From Guptibacillus hwajinpoensis (lineage in GTDB: Bacteria; Bacillota; Bacilli; Bacillales; Guptibacillaceae): a stretch of DNA of 64,000 bases. The position numbers were made by a program, and so were the translations under genes. The DNA lies in contig NZ_JAIVKU010000001.1 in the NCBI RefSeq assembly GCF_020524165.1, forward strand, positions 248,001 through 312,000. Reading direction: 5' to 3'. The first letter of the stretch is position 1. Every line of letters begins with the position of its first letter. Positions 33,173-43,427 of this stretch are shown in pieces. The notes under the pieces were generated by a model that worked only from the letters and a program-made list of their open reading frames with translations, had not been told where the DNA came from and did not search any database.

Positions 33173-33592
33173 ATGCGTGGATTAGCGAAAGGCTTAGCTT
33201 ACACCCTCAAAAATATGACAAAGGAAAAAGTGACGTATCAGTATCCTGATCAGCCACTTGCCTTACCCGATCGGTTTCGCGGCATTCAAAAATTTTATCC
33301 TGAAAAGTGTATAGTTTGTAATCAATGCGTCACGATTTGTCCGACTGACTGCATCTCCCTAACAGGAATCAAACATCCTGATCCGAATAAAAAAGGAAAA
33401 ATCATTGATACGTATGATATTAATTTCGAAATTTGCATACTGTGCGATCTTTGCACAGAGGTATGTCCAACGGAAGCAATTATCATGACTAATAATTTTG
33501 AGCTTGCGACTTACAGCCGCGATGATCTCTTTAAAAATTTAGAGTGGCTCGATGAAAATGATACGAACCTTCGGAAGGAAAATAAAGTATGA
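33173..33592 (+). CDS. nuoI: NADH-quinone oxidoreductase subunit I
   Basis: The 139-residue 8Fe-8S ferredoxin-like subunit has two CxxCxxCxxxCP motifs (CIVCNQCVTICP and CILCDLCTEVCP) for clusters N6a and N6b. AGGGAGG SD. It overlaps nuoJ by 4 bases. Confidence 0.96.
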   Translation: MRGLAKGLAYTLKNMTKEKVTYQYPDQPLALPDRFRGIQKFYPEKCIVCNQCVTICPTDCISLTGIKHPDPNKKGKIIDTYDINFEICILCDLCTEVCPTEAIIMTNNFELATYSRDDLFKNLEWLDENDTNLRKENKV

Positions 33593-34098
33593 ACGGGGAG
33601 CTGCTTATTTTTCTTTTCCTATTTCTTGTGACGATCACGGGTGGCTTACTCATGATTAATCTATCAAAAGTCATTCATATGGTGATGGCCCTTGTTCTCA
33701 CGTTTCTAGGTATTGCCGGGCTATATGTGATGCTTTCTGCTGAATTTGTAGCGGTCGTTCAAATTTTAATTTACTCTGGAGCGATCACGATCATTATGCT
33801 TTTTGGGATCATGCTGACAAAACATACGGAAGAAGAGGTGAAAACAAGCTGGGCGAAAAAAGGCATTGTATTAACCGTGATCACTGCATTCTTCTTAGTT
33901 GTATTTAAGGGCATCCGAACGATGTCGCTCGGTCCGCAGGCGGAGAAGCTTCATGAAAACAATACCGAACAGGTAGGGTTAATGCTATTCACAGATTACG
34001 TGATTCCATTTGAACTTGTGTCGGTTGTGCTTCTCGTTGCCCTTGTTGGGGCCATTATTCTTGCGAAAAAGGATGAAGAAGAAGGTGAGAAGCGATGA
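33589..34098 (+). CDS. nuoJ: NADH-quinone oxidoreductase subunit J
   Basis: This 169-residue membrane subunit has five helices and the [18 protein letters not shown] segment characteristic of NuoJ. It overlaps nuoI and nuoK by 4 bases each. Confidence 0.95.
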   Translation: MNGELLIFLFLFLVTITGGLLMINLSKVIHMVMALVLTFLGIAGLYVMLSAEFVAVVQILIYSGAITIIMLFGIMLTKHTEEEVKTSWAKKGIVLTVITAFFLVVFKGIRTMSLGPQAEKLHENNTEQVGLMLFTDYVIPFELVSVVLLVALVGAIILAKKDEEEGEKR

Positions 34099-34409
34099 GT
34101 TCGATTCCACTTTCCGCCTATTTATTAACCGCTTTGCTTCTGTTTTGTATTGGACTATACGGAGCATTAACGAAACGCAATGCGGTCATCGTGTTAATTT
34201 CGATTGAATTAATGCTGAATGCTGTTAATTTAAACCTAGTCGCTTTTGCAAAATATGGAGTAGGCGCATCGATTCGTGGTCAGGTATTTTCTCTTTTTAC
34301 GATTACAGTTGCAGCAGCGGAAGCGGCTGTTGGGCTTGCTATTTTGATCGCGCTTTACCGAAACAGGGCTACCGTTAATGTAGATGAAATGAACACACTT
34401 AAAAAGTAG
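34095..34409 (+). CDS. nuoK: NADH-quinone oxidoreductase subunit K
   Basis: The 104-residue antiporter-like small subunit has three helices and conserved glutamates in [13 protein letters not shown] and [11 protein letters not shown]. Confidence 0.95.
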   Translation: MSSIPLSAYLLTALLLFCIGLYGALTKRNAVIVLISIELMLNAVNLNLVAFAKYGVGASIRGQVFSLFTITVAAAEAAVGLAILIALYRNRATVNVDEMNTLKK

Positions 34410-34425
34410 CGAAGGGGGTAGAAAC

Positions 34426-36267
34426 GTGGACGTTGTCTGGCTTATCCCGATATTACCGCTTCTCTCATTTCTTATCATTCTGTTCACCAGGCCGATTCTC
34501 TATCGAAACGCCGGGTTTGTTGGGACCATTTTTACTGGAGCTGCCTTTGGCTGTGCCCTTCTTGTGCTTTTCAGCCATTTCGCTCAGGGGAATCAGCTTG
34601 TAGAAGCCAATTGGTTCTCAATCGATTCAGTCGTTCTGACAGTAGGCTTTGAAGTGACTCCGCTCAATGCGTTAATGCTTGTTATCGTGACGCTTGTCAG
34701 TTTTCTCGTACATATGTATTCCATTGGGTATATGGCGAATGATGAGCGCATTGCGACTTTTTTTGCATACCTTGGTCTCTTTACATTTGCGATGACAGGG
34801 CTTGTTCTATCGCCTAATCTTCTGCAACTCTATGTGTTTTGGGAGCTTGTAGGCGTTTGTTCCTTCTTACTCGTTGGTTTTTATTTCTATAAGCCTGAAG
34901 CAAAAGCCGCGGCTAAAAAAGCATTTATTGTAACAAGGATAGGGGACATAGGACTACTTGTTGCGATTTTTTTACTGTTTTGGCAAACGGGTAGCTTTGA
35001 GCTTGATGTCATTTTTGAGTCAGTACTAGCCGGTGACATCACTCCCTCTATGGTTACGATGATTGCGATCCTGATTTTTATTGGAGCAGTTGGGAAGTCA
35101 GGACAGTTCCCGCTACATACATGGCTTCCTGACGCGATGGAAGGACCGACGCCAGTCTCCGCATTAATTCACGCGGCAACCATGGTTGCTGCTGGAGTTT
35201 ATCTTGTTGCCGTCATGTATCCTCTCTTTTCAAGCTCTGAAACAGCGATGACGACCGTAGCCATCACAGGTGGGTTTACCGCGATTTTTGCAGCCACCAT
35301 CGCTCTCGTGCAGCGAGACATTAAACGAATTCTTGCTTACTCGACGATTAGTCAGCTTGGCTATATGATGCTTGCCCTTGGTGCTGCAGGGTACACAGCA
35401 GGCATTTTTCATTTAACGACCCACGCCTTTTTTAAAGCGCTTTTGTTTCTTGCGGCAGGAAGTGTCATCCATGCCGTTCATGAGCAAGACATTTTTAAAA
35501 TGGGTGGACTCAGAAAACAGCTTCCGGTTACGGCAGCATTATGCTTAATCGGGTGCTTGTCGATTTCAGGATTTCCACTTTTGTCAGGCTTTTTTAGTAA
35601 AGATGAAATTCTTGTTTCTACTTATGCAGACGGTCGGTACGTGTTATTTTCAATGGCGTTACTTACCGCTTTTCTCACAGCTTTTTATATGTTCCGTCTT
35701 TACTTTCTTGTGTTTGCTGGCAATCAATCAAGTGAAGCGAAGGAGTCTTCACGTGTCATGCTCATTCCGATGCTCACTCTTGGGCTTCTTTCCATCGTAG
35801 CAGGTTATATACAAACCGCCTGGTTTGGAACGTTTCTTGGCGACTGGTTAGAGACGAGTCCTTATCCGATCACAGTGGCTCATCACACGGCACCATCGTG
35901 GGTACCGATTAGCGCCATTCTTTTATCATTAGCGGGCATTGCGCTTGCTTGGACGTATGCGAAAAAGCCGCGGTATGCTGGAGAGAGATTGAACCCGGTG
36001 CATCGCCTTTTAACACATAAATACTTTATCGATGAGGTTTATCATGCAACTGTTGTCAAAGGAACGCGAGTCATTGGCTACTTCTGGATGTACTTTGAAC
36101 GTTTCATTATCGAAGGAGGCACACAGGCGCTTACAGGGCTTGTGAAACGAATGGGTAGAGCGGGATCAGACATTCAGTCCGGCCAGGTGCAAACATACGG
36201 TACAGTGGCATTCTCAGGTCTTGTCGTTGTCATCCTGCTTATTGCGGTATTAGGGGGGTATTTCTAA
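34426..36267 (+). CDS. nuoL: NADH-quinone oxidoreductase subunit L
   Basis: The 613-residue antiporter-like membrane arm subunit has about 14-16 helices. Key segments are YVFWELVGVCSFLLVG, the proton-channel lysine region FPLHTWLPDAMEGPTPVSALIHAATMV (given here in part by position, residues about 224-250) and a C-terminal lateral helix. GTG start at 34426 behind GAAGGGGG. It overlaps nuoM by one base. Confidence 0.96.
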   Translation: MDVVWLIPILPLLSFLIILFTRPILYRNAGFVGTIFTGAAFGCALLVLFSHFAQGNQLVEANWFSIDSVVLTVGFEVTPLNALMLVIVTLVSFLVHMYSIGYMANDERIATFFAYLGLFTFAMTGLVLSPNLLQLYVFWELVGVCSFLLVGFYFYKPEAKAAAKKAFIVTRIGDIGLLVAIFLLFWQTGSFELDVIFESVLAGDITPSMVTMIAILIFIGAVGKSGQFPLHTWLPDAMEGPTPVSALIHAATMVAAGVYLVAVMYPLFSSSETAMTTVAITGGFTAIFAATIALVQRDIKRILAYSTISQLGYMMLALGAAGYTAGIFHLTTHAFFKALLFLAAGSVIHAVHEQDIFKMGGLRKQLPVTAALCLIGCLSISGFPLLSGFFSKDEILVSTYADGRYVLFSMALLTAFLTAFYMFRLYFLVFAGNQSSEAKESSRVMLIPMLTLGLLSIVAGYIQTAWFGTFLGDWLETSPYPITVAHHTAPSWVPISAILLSLAGIALAWTYAKKPRYAGERLNPVHRLLTHKYFIDEVYHATVVKGTRVIGYFWMYFERFIIEGGTQALTGLVKRMGRAGSDIQSGQVQTYGTVAFSGLVVVILLIAVLGGYF

Positions 36268-37760
36268 TGAGTGGCTTACTGACAATACTAATTCTCTCCC
36301 CACTACTTGGCGTTATTGTGCTAATCCTTATGCCTGAGAATCACCGTTCTATTAAAGTGATTGGCGTTCTTGGTACAGTTTTACCGCTAACGTTAACCAT
36401 TGTTGTTTTTAGCTTGTATGATCGCACGCTTTCTGGTATTCAATTTGTGGAAAGCTATCGGTGGTTTGAGTTGATGACGGCAATCAGTCCGAATGAGCCC
36501 TATCCGGTCACCTACGACCTTGGGATCACCGGGCTATCGCTACTGTTTTTGATGCTATCAGCTCTTATCACTTTTCTTGCTTCGCTCGCTGCCTTTCGCA
36601 TTCAAGAGGGAGTTAAAGCGTTCTATATGCTCTTTTTACTACTCGAATTTGGCATTCTAGGAGTCTTTTCTAGTGAAAATTTATTTCTATTTTTCTTGTT
36701 TTTCGAAGTGACGCTTGTTGCCATGTTTTTACTCATTGGAAAATGGGGAGGATTCGAGCGAGAAAAGGCTGCATTTTCATTTCTCGTCTATAACGGCATC
36801 GGCTCGATCTTACTTTTAATTGTCATCATTGTGCTATTCGTCGAGTTGCGAACGATGAATATTAGTGAACTAACTTCCATTTTGCAGGATTCCGATTCTT
36901 ATGAGTTTCTATCAGGAAATACAAGAATGTGGCTCTTTCTCCTTCTTCTTCTAGCATTTGGAACGAAGCTTCCGATCGTGCCGCTGCATACGTGGATGGT
37001 TCGTGTTCATATTGAGGCTCCTATTGCGGTGGTGATGATTCACGCAGGTGTTTTATTAAAAATAGGCGCTTATGGCCTTATTCGCTTCGGGGCAGGTTTT
37101 TTCCCAGAGCAGTTGAAGGAAACAGCTGTTATCCTCGCGATTTTAGGGGTCATTAATTTACTCTACGGTGCCTTCATCGCTCTTGTTCAAACTGAGCTCC
37201 GTGCTGTACTTGCATACTCGTCTATCTCCCATATGGGCATTGTGATCATTGGCGTCGCATCATTTAATACGGCTGGTTTTCAAGGGGCTGTCTTTCAAAC
37301 CATTTCACACGGCCTGATCGCAGCGCTGCTTTTCCTACTTGTTGGGGTGATCGTTGATCGCTTCCAAACAACAAAATTGGCGGACTTAGGCGGAGTGGCG
37401 AGTCAGACGCCGCTTTTTGCAGGTTTCTTTCTCGCGGCAGGACTTGCTTCACTCGGATTACCTGGAATGAGTGGATTTATAAGTGAATTTCTTGCGTTTC
37501 TCGGTTTGTTTGAAGCGATGCCCGTGATTGGAAGTGTGGGCGTTATTGGCTTGATTCTAACCGCAGTATATATGCTGCGCGCTGTGCTTGCAGTGACGTT
37601 TGGAGAAAGAAAACCTCAATTTGATCAGCAAAAAGATCTATCGTCCGTTGAACTTGTTTCTTCCGCTATTCTGCTCAGTCTCATTATCTGGATTGGTGTC
37701 TATCCTGCAGTGTTATCCAACACACTTCAAATGGCGCGTACACTCGGGATCGGAGGTTAA
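36267..37760 (+). CDS. nuoM: NADH-quinone oxidoreductase subunit M
   Basis: The 497-residue antiporter-like membrane subunit has the conserved glutamate in FFEVTLVAMFLLIG and the channel lysine in FGTKLPIVPLHTWM. About 14 helices, normal length. Confidence 0.96.
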   Translation: MSGLLTILILSPLLGVIVLILMPENHRSIKVIGVLGTVLPLTLTIVVFSLYDRTLSGIQFVESYRWFELMTAISPNEPYPVTYDLGITGLSLLFLMLSALITFLASLAAFRIQEGVKAFYMLFLLLEFGILGVFSSENLFLFFLFFEVTLVAMFLLIGKWGGFEREKAAFSFLVYNGIGSILLLIVIIVLFVELRTMNISELTSILQDSDSYEFLSGNTRMWLFLLLLLAFGTKLPIVPLHTWMVRVHIEAPIAVVMIHAGVLLKIGAYGLIRFGAGFFPEQLKETAVILAILGVINLLYGAFIALVQTELRAVLAYSSISHMGIVIIGVASFNTAGFQGAVFQTISHGLIAALLFLLVGVIVDRFQTTKLADLGGVASQTPLFAGFFLAAGLASLGLPGMSGFISEFLAFLGLFEAMPVIGSVGVIGLILTAVYMLRAVLAVTFGERKPQFDQQKDLSSVELVSSAILLSLIIWIGVYPAVLSNTLQMARTLGIGG

Positions 37761-37763
37761 GAT

Positions 37764-39290
37764 ATGGAAATCAATCATTTACTAGACTACCAATGGAGCA
37801 GCATGATGCCAGAGTTTACGATTCTGCTGACGGCAGTGGCACTTTCACTAGTTGATTTATTTATGCCGAAAAAAAGGGATCGAGCCATTCTCATCTGGTT
37901 TTCCCTCGCAGGCATTGCGCTTGCGATCATCTTTCTTATTTTTCAGCTTGATGGTGGCGTTGAGACAATCGTAAATCAAACGTATCGGCTTGACTCGTTC
38001 GCAAAAGCATTTAAGCTGCTGATGCTCCTTGGAACGGGACTCGTATTACTGCTAGGAATAAAAGCAAATGACCTTGATGAGGTGAAAGGAGAATATCCCT
38101 ACCTTCTGCTAACTGGCCTTCTTGGTGGGATGATGATGGCTTCGAGTGCAGATTTAATCACACTCTTCGTTGGTCTGGAGCTTCTTAGTCTTTCATCCTA
38201 CATTCTTGTCGGCATTCGAAAAAAGAATAAACTAGCGAATGAAGGCGCCTTTAAATATATTGTTAATGGTGGAATTGCCACAGCGATTACATTGTTTGGG
38301 ATGAGTTACTTATTTGGTCTCACCGGTGAAACGAACATTTATGAAATTCAAGCATTAATGGGAAGCGATGTTGTTACAGAGAATCGGTACATCGCCGTGT
38401 TTGCATTTCTTATGATTTTTGTTGGTCTTGCCTTTAAAATAACGGCCGCGCCGTTTCATATGTGGGCACCGGACGTTTATCAAGGGGCCGAAACGCCAAT
38501 TACGGCTTACCTTAGCGTTGTCTCTAAAATAGCGGGATTTGCGATCATGCTCAGGCTAATCATGGTTCCGTTTGTTTTTGCCCCTGGTACTGGAAAAGTG
38601 ATTACGCCTGATGGGGTAAGCTATGAAACGCTGCTTATCTCGGTTCGCCCCTACCTTGTGCTACTCACTGTTCTAACGATTCTGATTGGCAACCTCATTG
38701 CGTTAAGACAGGTAAATGCAAAGAGGCTGTTCGCTTATTCAAGTATTGCTCATGCTGGCTATCTTCTCGTTCCATTAGCTGCATTATCAGAGCTTGTTTT
38801 TGATGCCGTATGGTTTTATCTCGCCGCTTATTTGCTAATGAATCTCGGGGCATTTGCGGTCATTCATGCATTAGGCGAAGAGAATAATGAAGTAACCGTC
38901 GCGTCATTTGCTGGTTTATTTAAACGCTCTCCTTACGTCACTATAGCCATGACAATCTATCTTTTGTCGCTCGCTGGTATTCCACTCACGGCAGGATTTA
39001 TCGGGAAGTTTGAAATTTTCATGAGTGCACTTGGGACAGAGCCTAAGCGATACATTCTAGCGCTCGCGATGTTAGCTGGAACGGTCCTTTCGTACATTTA
39101 TTATTTTGGCTTGTTTGTTCAAATGTATTTCCGAAAAGCGGAAATCAAAACGCCGCTCCTGGCTTCAAATGGACTCGTCACTGTATTGACAATAACAGCA
39201 GCCGGAACCGTTTTACTTGGCGTCTTTCCTTCTATTGCACTAACCTTTATTCACGACCATTTTCAATTTCTAGAAATTTTCAATCCATGA
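37764..39290 (+). CDS. nuoN: NADH-quinone oxidoreductase subunit N
   Basis: The 508-residue antiporter-like subunit is the last gene of the nuo operon. It has VGLELLSLSSYILVG and the channel segment AAPFHMWAPDVYQGAETP. No nuoE, nuoF or nuoG is present, so this is the 11-subunit complex I without an NADH dehydrogenase module, as in other Bacillaceae. The electron donor is therefore unknown. Confidence 0.95.
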   Translation: MEINHLLDYQWSSMMPEFTILLTAVALSLVDLFMPKKRDRAILIWFSLAGIALAIIFLIFQLDGGVETIVNQTYRLDSFAKAFKLLMLLGTGLVLLLGIKANDLDEVKGEYPYLLLTGLLGGMMMASSADLITLFVGLELLSLSSYILVGIRKKNKLANEGAFKYIVNGGIATAITLFGMSYLFGLTGETNIYEIQALMGSDVVTENRYIAVFAFLMIFVGLAFKITAAPFHMWAPDVYQGAETPITAYLSVVSKIAGFAIMLRLIMVPFVFAPGTGKVITPDGVSYETLLISVRPYLVLLTVLTILIGNLIALRQVNAKRLFAYSSIAHAGYLLVPLAALSELVFDAVWFYLAAYLLMNLGAFAVIHALGEENNEVTVASFAGLFKRSPYVTIAMTIYLLSLAGIPLTAGFIGKFEIFMSALGTEPKRYILALAMLAGTVLSYIYYFGLFVQMYFRKAEIKTPLLASNGLVTVLTITAAGTVLLGVFPSIALTFIHDHFQFLEIFNP

Positions 39291-39318
39291 AACAGCAGAC
39301 AAGTCTGCTGTTTTTTTG
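39290..39318 (+). terminator. Terminator of the nuo operon
   Basis: A perfect 9-bp stem (39291-39299 with 39304-39312), 4-nt loop, and a run of seven T, directly at the nuoN stop. Confidence 0.93.
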
Positions 39319-39496
39319 TTTAAAAGAAGTAGACGAGGAAAAATATGACGGAAATGACTTATTTTAAGCAGAAAAAAACGGGTATATAGGGGGAAAGTAG
39401 GATATTCAATTGAGTTGAAATCTTTTATAATAGGCTATTAGATGGAAAAATGTACGTTTGTCGAATGGTGCACTTGCAGATAGGGGGGTAGATAAG

Positions 39497-39730
39497 ATGA
39501 CAGAAGCACTGGCGCAACAATCGATTTTAACGATTGTGATCAACCTGGTTTTCATTATGATAACCTGGTGGGCGTTACAAACCGTTCGGTTCGATGTCTT
39601 TTTCAAAAAACCGAACAGTCCACAGGCGAAAGTCCTCATGATCTTGCTAACCCTAAGCATCGGTTCCCTCGCAAGCAGTTTCTTCCTAGATTACTACAAC
39701 TGGTCAATCCGTCTACAGTATTTCTTTTAA
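39497..39730 (+). CDS. ywzB: YwzB-like DUF1146 membrane protein
   Basis: The 77-residue protein has two transmembrane helices (TIVINLVFIMITWWALQTV and VLMILLTLSIGSLASSFF). B. subtilis YwzB is the same size and also lies upstream of ywmB-murAA. ATG at 39497 is placed by AGGGGGG; the earlier in-frame ATG at 39458 lacks an SD. Function unknown. Confidence 0.87.
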   Translation: MTEALAQQSILTIVINLVFIMITWWALQTVRFDVFFKKPNSPQAKVLMILLTLSIGSLASSFFLDYYNWSIRLQYFF

Positions 39731-39734
39731 AAAG

Positions 39735-39975
39735 TGAAAAGCGGAATCCCTCGATTAGTCCCGACAAGTGCTGGAGCCTTATAGGATGAACACGGTCTTT
39801 GTGTCAATCTGGAAGGTGAAGCGATCGAGGGACTGGGGGTTGAAGCTAGACAATGAAAAGCGGAACCCCCCGATTAGTCCCGACAAGTGCTGGAGCCTTC
39901 CAGAATGAACACGGTCTTTGTGTTCAATCTGGAAGGCGAAGCGACTCAAGGGGCTGGGCGTAGCAGCTAGACAAA
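39735..39975. repeat. Two tandem copies of a ~120-bp palindromic repeat
   Basis: Copy 1 is 39735-39853 and copy 2 is 39854-39975. They share TGAAAAGCGGAA, then CGATTAGTCCCGACAAGTGC, TGGAGCCTT, a central part ending GGAAGG-GAAGCG, and a closing GCTAGACAA. Copy 2 has an internal 18-bp hairpin (about 39893-39935) with one mismatch; in copy 1 the outer arms TCCCTCGAT/ATCGAGGGA are perfect. No open frame spans them. They fill most of the 374-base gap between ywzB and ywmB. The pattern resembles dispersed structured repeats seen in Bacillaceae intergenic regions. Confidence 0.85.
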
Positions 39976-40104
39976 TCTAAAAACAACTCACATATAGGAG
40001 CGTCGTACGGAATTTGTCGGGATCTGACTACAACTTCCATGTATGCCTTCCCCTCCCATGGTCACACTGAAAGATAAGAAGACCAGAACGGGGAGAGGGT
40101 TAAG

Positions 40105-40851
40105 ATGAGGCTTCTAATCGCAGTACTGTCCATTTTACTTCTAGCGAGCTTTTCAAATGGTACATCAGTCTCAATTGAAGATGAAACGGAAGTAAAGACT
40201 GCCGATATGGCGAATGTTTTATTGACCCACAATTATTCTATACAAAAGTGGTCTCTTTACACACGAGAAAAAGTGAGTTTCATTCCAAAGTCGTTAGGGT
40301 ACAAAGGTATTATGTCCGAGCTTTCCAAAAGAGCACCCGGCTTTCAATGGGGTGACATGGAAAAAAGTGATGGTAATGTAAAAGTAAGTGGGACAAGAAT
40401 CGATTCAGAAGTGGGTACGAAAGAAACTTTGACGCTTGTGTCTTATCCAGAAGCAAATCGCATTAGCTCTTATCTTATTTATAACATGGAAATTAAAGGA
40501 TTTTCTCAGGAGGAATGGCGAACAACGTACGAACAATTTAAGGCGCAAAAGTCACAATTAGTCACGCAAGATGCCCCAGTTTTCTCTTGTTTTGTGGGCG
40601 AGAAAAATGATACAATGAACATTGTTTTGTACAATGAAGCAGACAAGCTGTTAGGGGCTTTTTCCGCTTCAAAAGTAGAAGAAATCAATGAAGAGACGTT
40701 TGTATCTCTTTCCGCATACCATGAAGAGTGGGAAGAAGATCTTGTAACGAACAACCAGAGAATGAACATACAAATAGCATTACGGAATACAGGAATAGGC
40801 GGCGGAATAACCGCTACAATTGGCACACCAATAATTACGACTGAATATTAA
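40105..40851 (+). CDS. ywmB: YwmB-like secreted protein (DUF1779)
   Basis: This 248-residue protein has an N-terminal signal peptide (LLIAVLSILLLASFSNG). It is of unknown function and lies directly before murAA, as ywmB does in B. subtilis. SD GGGGAGAGGG precedes the ATG. No catalytic motif is evident. Confidence 0.85.
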   Translation: MRLLIAVLSILLLASFSNGTSVSIEDETEVKTADMANVLLTHNYSIQKWSLYTREKVSFIPKSLGYKGIMSELSKRAPGFQWGDMEKSDGNVKVSGTRIDSEVGTKETLTLVSYPEANRISSYLIYNMEIKGFSQEEWRTTYEQFKAQKSQLVTQDAPVFSCFVGEKNDTMNIVLYNEADKLLGAFSASKVEEINEETFVSLSAYHEEWEEDLVTNNQRMNIQIALRNTGIGGGITATIGTPIITTEY

Positions 40852-40880
40852 TATACAAATAGGACGCGGAGGGGAATACG

Positions 40881-42209
40881 TTGGAAAAAATCATCGTCCG
40901 AGGTGGCAGGAGATTGTCTGGCTCTGTGAAAGTTGAAGGAGCTAAAAATGCAGTCTTGCCCGTCATCACAGCATCTATTTTAGCAGGTGAAGGCACGAGC
41001 ACGTTAAATGATGTGCCTGCCCTTTCAGATGTACACACGATTAGTGAAGTATTAAGCTATCTTAATGTTGAGACGCAAATAGAAGGTAATACAATCAAAG
41101 TAGACGCAACAAAACCTTTGGAAACAGAGGCACCATTTGAAGCAGTACGTAAAATGCGAGCTTCGTTTCTTGTAATGGGACCACTTTTGGCCCGCGTGGG
41201 TCATGCTCGTATAGCATTACCTGGTGGTTGCGCAATCGGCTCAAGACCGATTGATCAGCACCTTAAAGGCTTTGAAGCAATGGGTGCAGAAGTCACAATT
41301 GGTAATGGCTTTATTGAAGCTGGTATTAAAGGAAGACTTCAAGGGGCAAAGATTTATCTTGATTTCCCAAGTGTAGGCGCCACAGAAAACATTATGATGG
41401 CAGCTGTACTTGCAGAAGGTACAACGGTAATGGAAAACGTTGCTCAAGAACCTGAAATCGTTTGTCTTGCGAACTACCTCAATGCAATGGGTGCGAAAGT
41501 ACGCGGCGCAGGTACTGGTACGATTCGTATCGAAGGCGTGGAGAAGCTTGTTGGTGCAGAACACGCTGTTATTCCAGACCGTATTGAAGCAGGAACATTC
41601 ATGGTAGCTGCTGCAATTACAGGTGGTAACGTATTGATTGAAAATGCAGTTTCAGAACATCTTCGTCCATTGATTGCGAAGATGGAAGAAATGGGCGTTG
41701 AGATTACAGAAGAAGGCCAGGGACTTCGCATTATTGGGCCTGAAACATTGAAGCCAGTTGACTTGAAAACAATGCCTCACCCTGGGTTCCCGACGGATAT
41801 GCAATCTCAGATGATGGCGCTGCTACTTCAAGCGAAGGGTACAAGTGTCATTACAGAAACAGTCTTTGAAAATCGCTTCATGCACGTGGAAGAATTCCGT
41901 CGCATGAACGGGAACATCAAGATTGAAGGACGCGCCGCTATTATTGAAGGACCTTCTACACTTCAAGGTGCAGAAGTATCGGCTACTGATTTGCGCGCTG
42001 GAGCTGCTTTAATCCTTGCTGGACTTGTGGCTGATGGCTACACTCGTGTGGATGAATTGAAGCACCTGGATCGCGGTTACGTTAACTTCTCCGGTAAGCT
42101 TGCAAGCCTTGGAGCTGACGTTGAACGTGTAACAGTGGATGAAACAGAAAAGCCTGCAACAGAAGCAACGGATGAGCAAGCTGTCAATATGAAACCAAAA
42201 TTCGCATAA
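40881..42209 (+). CDS. murAA: UDP-N-acetylglucosamine 1-carboxyvinyltransferase, main paralogue (MurA1)
   Basis: The 442-residue enolpyruvyl transferase uses a TTG start at 40881 behind GCGGAGGGGA. The catalytic cysteine is C117 in [11 protein letters not shown]. Residues after about 420 form an acidic, Thr/Glu/Ala-rich tail ([15 protein letters not shown]) not seen in MurAB at 1.5 kb. Gene order ywmB-murAA-spoIID matches B. subtilis, where this is the essential copy. Confidence 0.95.
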   Translation: MEKIIVRGGRRLSGSVKVEGAKNAVLPVITASILAGEGTSTLNDVPALSDVHTISEVLSYLNVETQIEGNTIKVDATKPLETEAPFEAVRKMRASFLVMGPLLARVGHARIALPGGCAIGSRPIDQHLKGFEAMGAEVTIGNGFIEAGIKGRLQGAKIYLDFPSVGATENIMMAAVLAEGTTVMENVAQEPEIVCLANYLNAMGAKVRGAGTGTIRIEGVEKLVGAEHAVIPDRIEAGTFMVAAAITGGNVLIENAVSEHLRPLIAKMEEMGVEITEEGQGLRIIGPETLKPVDLKTMPHPGFPTDMQSQMMALLLQAKGTSVITETVFENRFMHVEEFRRMNGNIKIEGRAAIIEGPSTLQGAEVSATDLRAGAALILAGLVADGYTRVDELKHLDRGYVNFSGKLASLGADVERVTVDETEKPATEATDEQAVNMKPKFA

Positions 42210-42218
42210 CGTGAATCC

Positions 42219-42246
42219 AAAAAAGGAGGCCATTGCCTCCTTTTTT
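42219..42246 (+). terminator. Terminator after murAA
   Basis: 12-bp stem (42219-42230 with 42235-42246), 4-nt loop, T-rich right arm. Confidence 0.9.
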
Positions 42247-42389
42247 ATATGCACAAAAATAGGATTTTTAGTGATGTTCTTTACATATATATGGTAAAAA
42301 AACTCCGTGTCTCCTCTCCATTTCTGTTCTAAATGGTTGTCCAACTCCATACGATGATAGGGGTAAGCAATCGAGAAGGAGGCATGTGA

Positions 42390-43394
42390 ATGAGGCGAAT
42401 TGTTGGCTCACTGATTCTGTTTGCGACGATTCTAATCCTTCTCCCATCAATTCTGGTTTTGCCTTATGGAACAACGGAGATGAGACCGGCGCCGGCTAGT
42501 GAAGGGAATCAGATGACGAAGGAGAAAGTAACAGAAGCGGTTGAAGTGGACGTTCCGGTCTTTCGATCAGCACAAGAAAAAACAATGAACATCCCAATCG
42601 AAGACTATGTGAAAGGCGTGGTAGCTGCTGAAATGCCTTCAGACTTTAATATGGAGGCGTTGAAGGCTCAGGCGCTAACGGCAAGAACGTTTGTCGTAAC
42701 AAAGCTCAAAAACCCTTCTACAGACCTTCCTGATCAAGCGGTCGTAACGGATACGATCCAAGATCAGGTCTATAAGGATGAAGCTCAGCTGAAGAAAGCG
42801 TGGGGAAAAGAATTTGACGAAAAGTTTGCAAGGATTGAAGAAGCGGTTCAAGCAACCGCCGGTCAAATTTTAACCTATGATAATAATCCAATCTACGCTT
42901 CATTTTTCTCAACAAGTAATGGTTATACCGAGAATTCAGAGGACTATTGGGAAAACAAAGCCCCTTATTTAAGAAGTGTCGAAAGTCCTTGGGATGTGGA
43001 TTCTCCTAAATATGAAGACAAAGAGACATTTACCGTAGCAGAATTTGAGCAAAAACTTGGCGTGAAGCTTTCTGGAAGTTCGATCGGTACGATTAAAAAC
43101 TTAACAGAAGGAAAAAGAGTAGCCGAGGTTTCGGTGGGTGGAAAAACGTTTACCGGGAGAGAAATAAGAGACCTTCTTGGACTTCGATCTTCCGATTTTA
43201 CATGGGAACGAAATGGCGATGCGATCAACATTGTGACAAAAGGGTATGGTCACGGTGTGGGAATGAGCCAATATGGCGCAAATGGCATGGCCGAGGATGG
43301 AAAAGAATACTCAGATATCGTGAAATATTATTATCAAGGTGTAGCGATTAGTGATATGGAAAACTACGTGACAGATTATACAGCACAACGATAA
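42390..43394 (+). CDS. spoIID: Stage II sporulation protein D
   Basis: The 334-residue lytic transglycosylase of the engulfment DMP machinery is anchored by one N-terminal helix ([21 protein letters not shown]). Typical motifs are [27 protein letters not shown] (with catalytic Glu in AAEMP) and [17 protein letters not shown] near the C-terminus. It acts with SpoIIM and SpoIIP. It is in the mother-cell SigE regulon in B. subtilis; I did not identify the promoter. Confidence 0.96.
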   Translation: MRRIVGSLILFATILILLPSILVLPYGTTEMRPAPASEGNQMTKEKVTEAVEVDVPVFRSAQEKTMNIPIEDYVKGVVAAEMPSDFNMEALKAQALTARTFVVTKLKNPSTDLPDQAVVTDTIQDQVYKDEAQLKKAWGKEFDEKFARIEEAVQATAGQILTYDNNPIYASFFSTSNGYTENSEDYWENKAPYLRSVESPWDVDSPKYEDKETFTVAEFEQKLGVKLSGSSIGTIKNLTEGKRVAEVSVGGKTFTGREIRDLLGLRSSDFTWERNGDAINIVTKGYGHGVGMSQYGANGMAEDGKEYSDIVKYYYQGVAISDMENYVTDYTAQR

Positions 43395-43425
43395 GAAAAG
43401 GCCGCTATTAGCGGCCTTTTCTTAT
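43391..43425. terminator. Bidirectional terminator between spoIID and the glycosyltransferase
   Basis: Perfect stem of 16 bp (43391-43406 with 43410-43425), 3-nt loop, A/T-rich ends on both strands. Confidence 0.92.
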
Positions 43426-43427
43426 CG

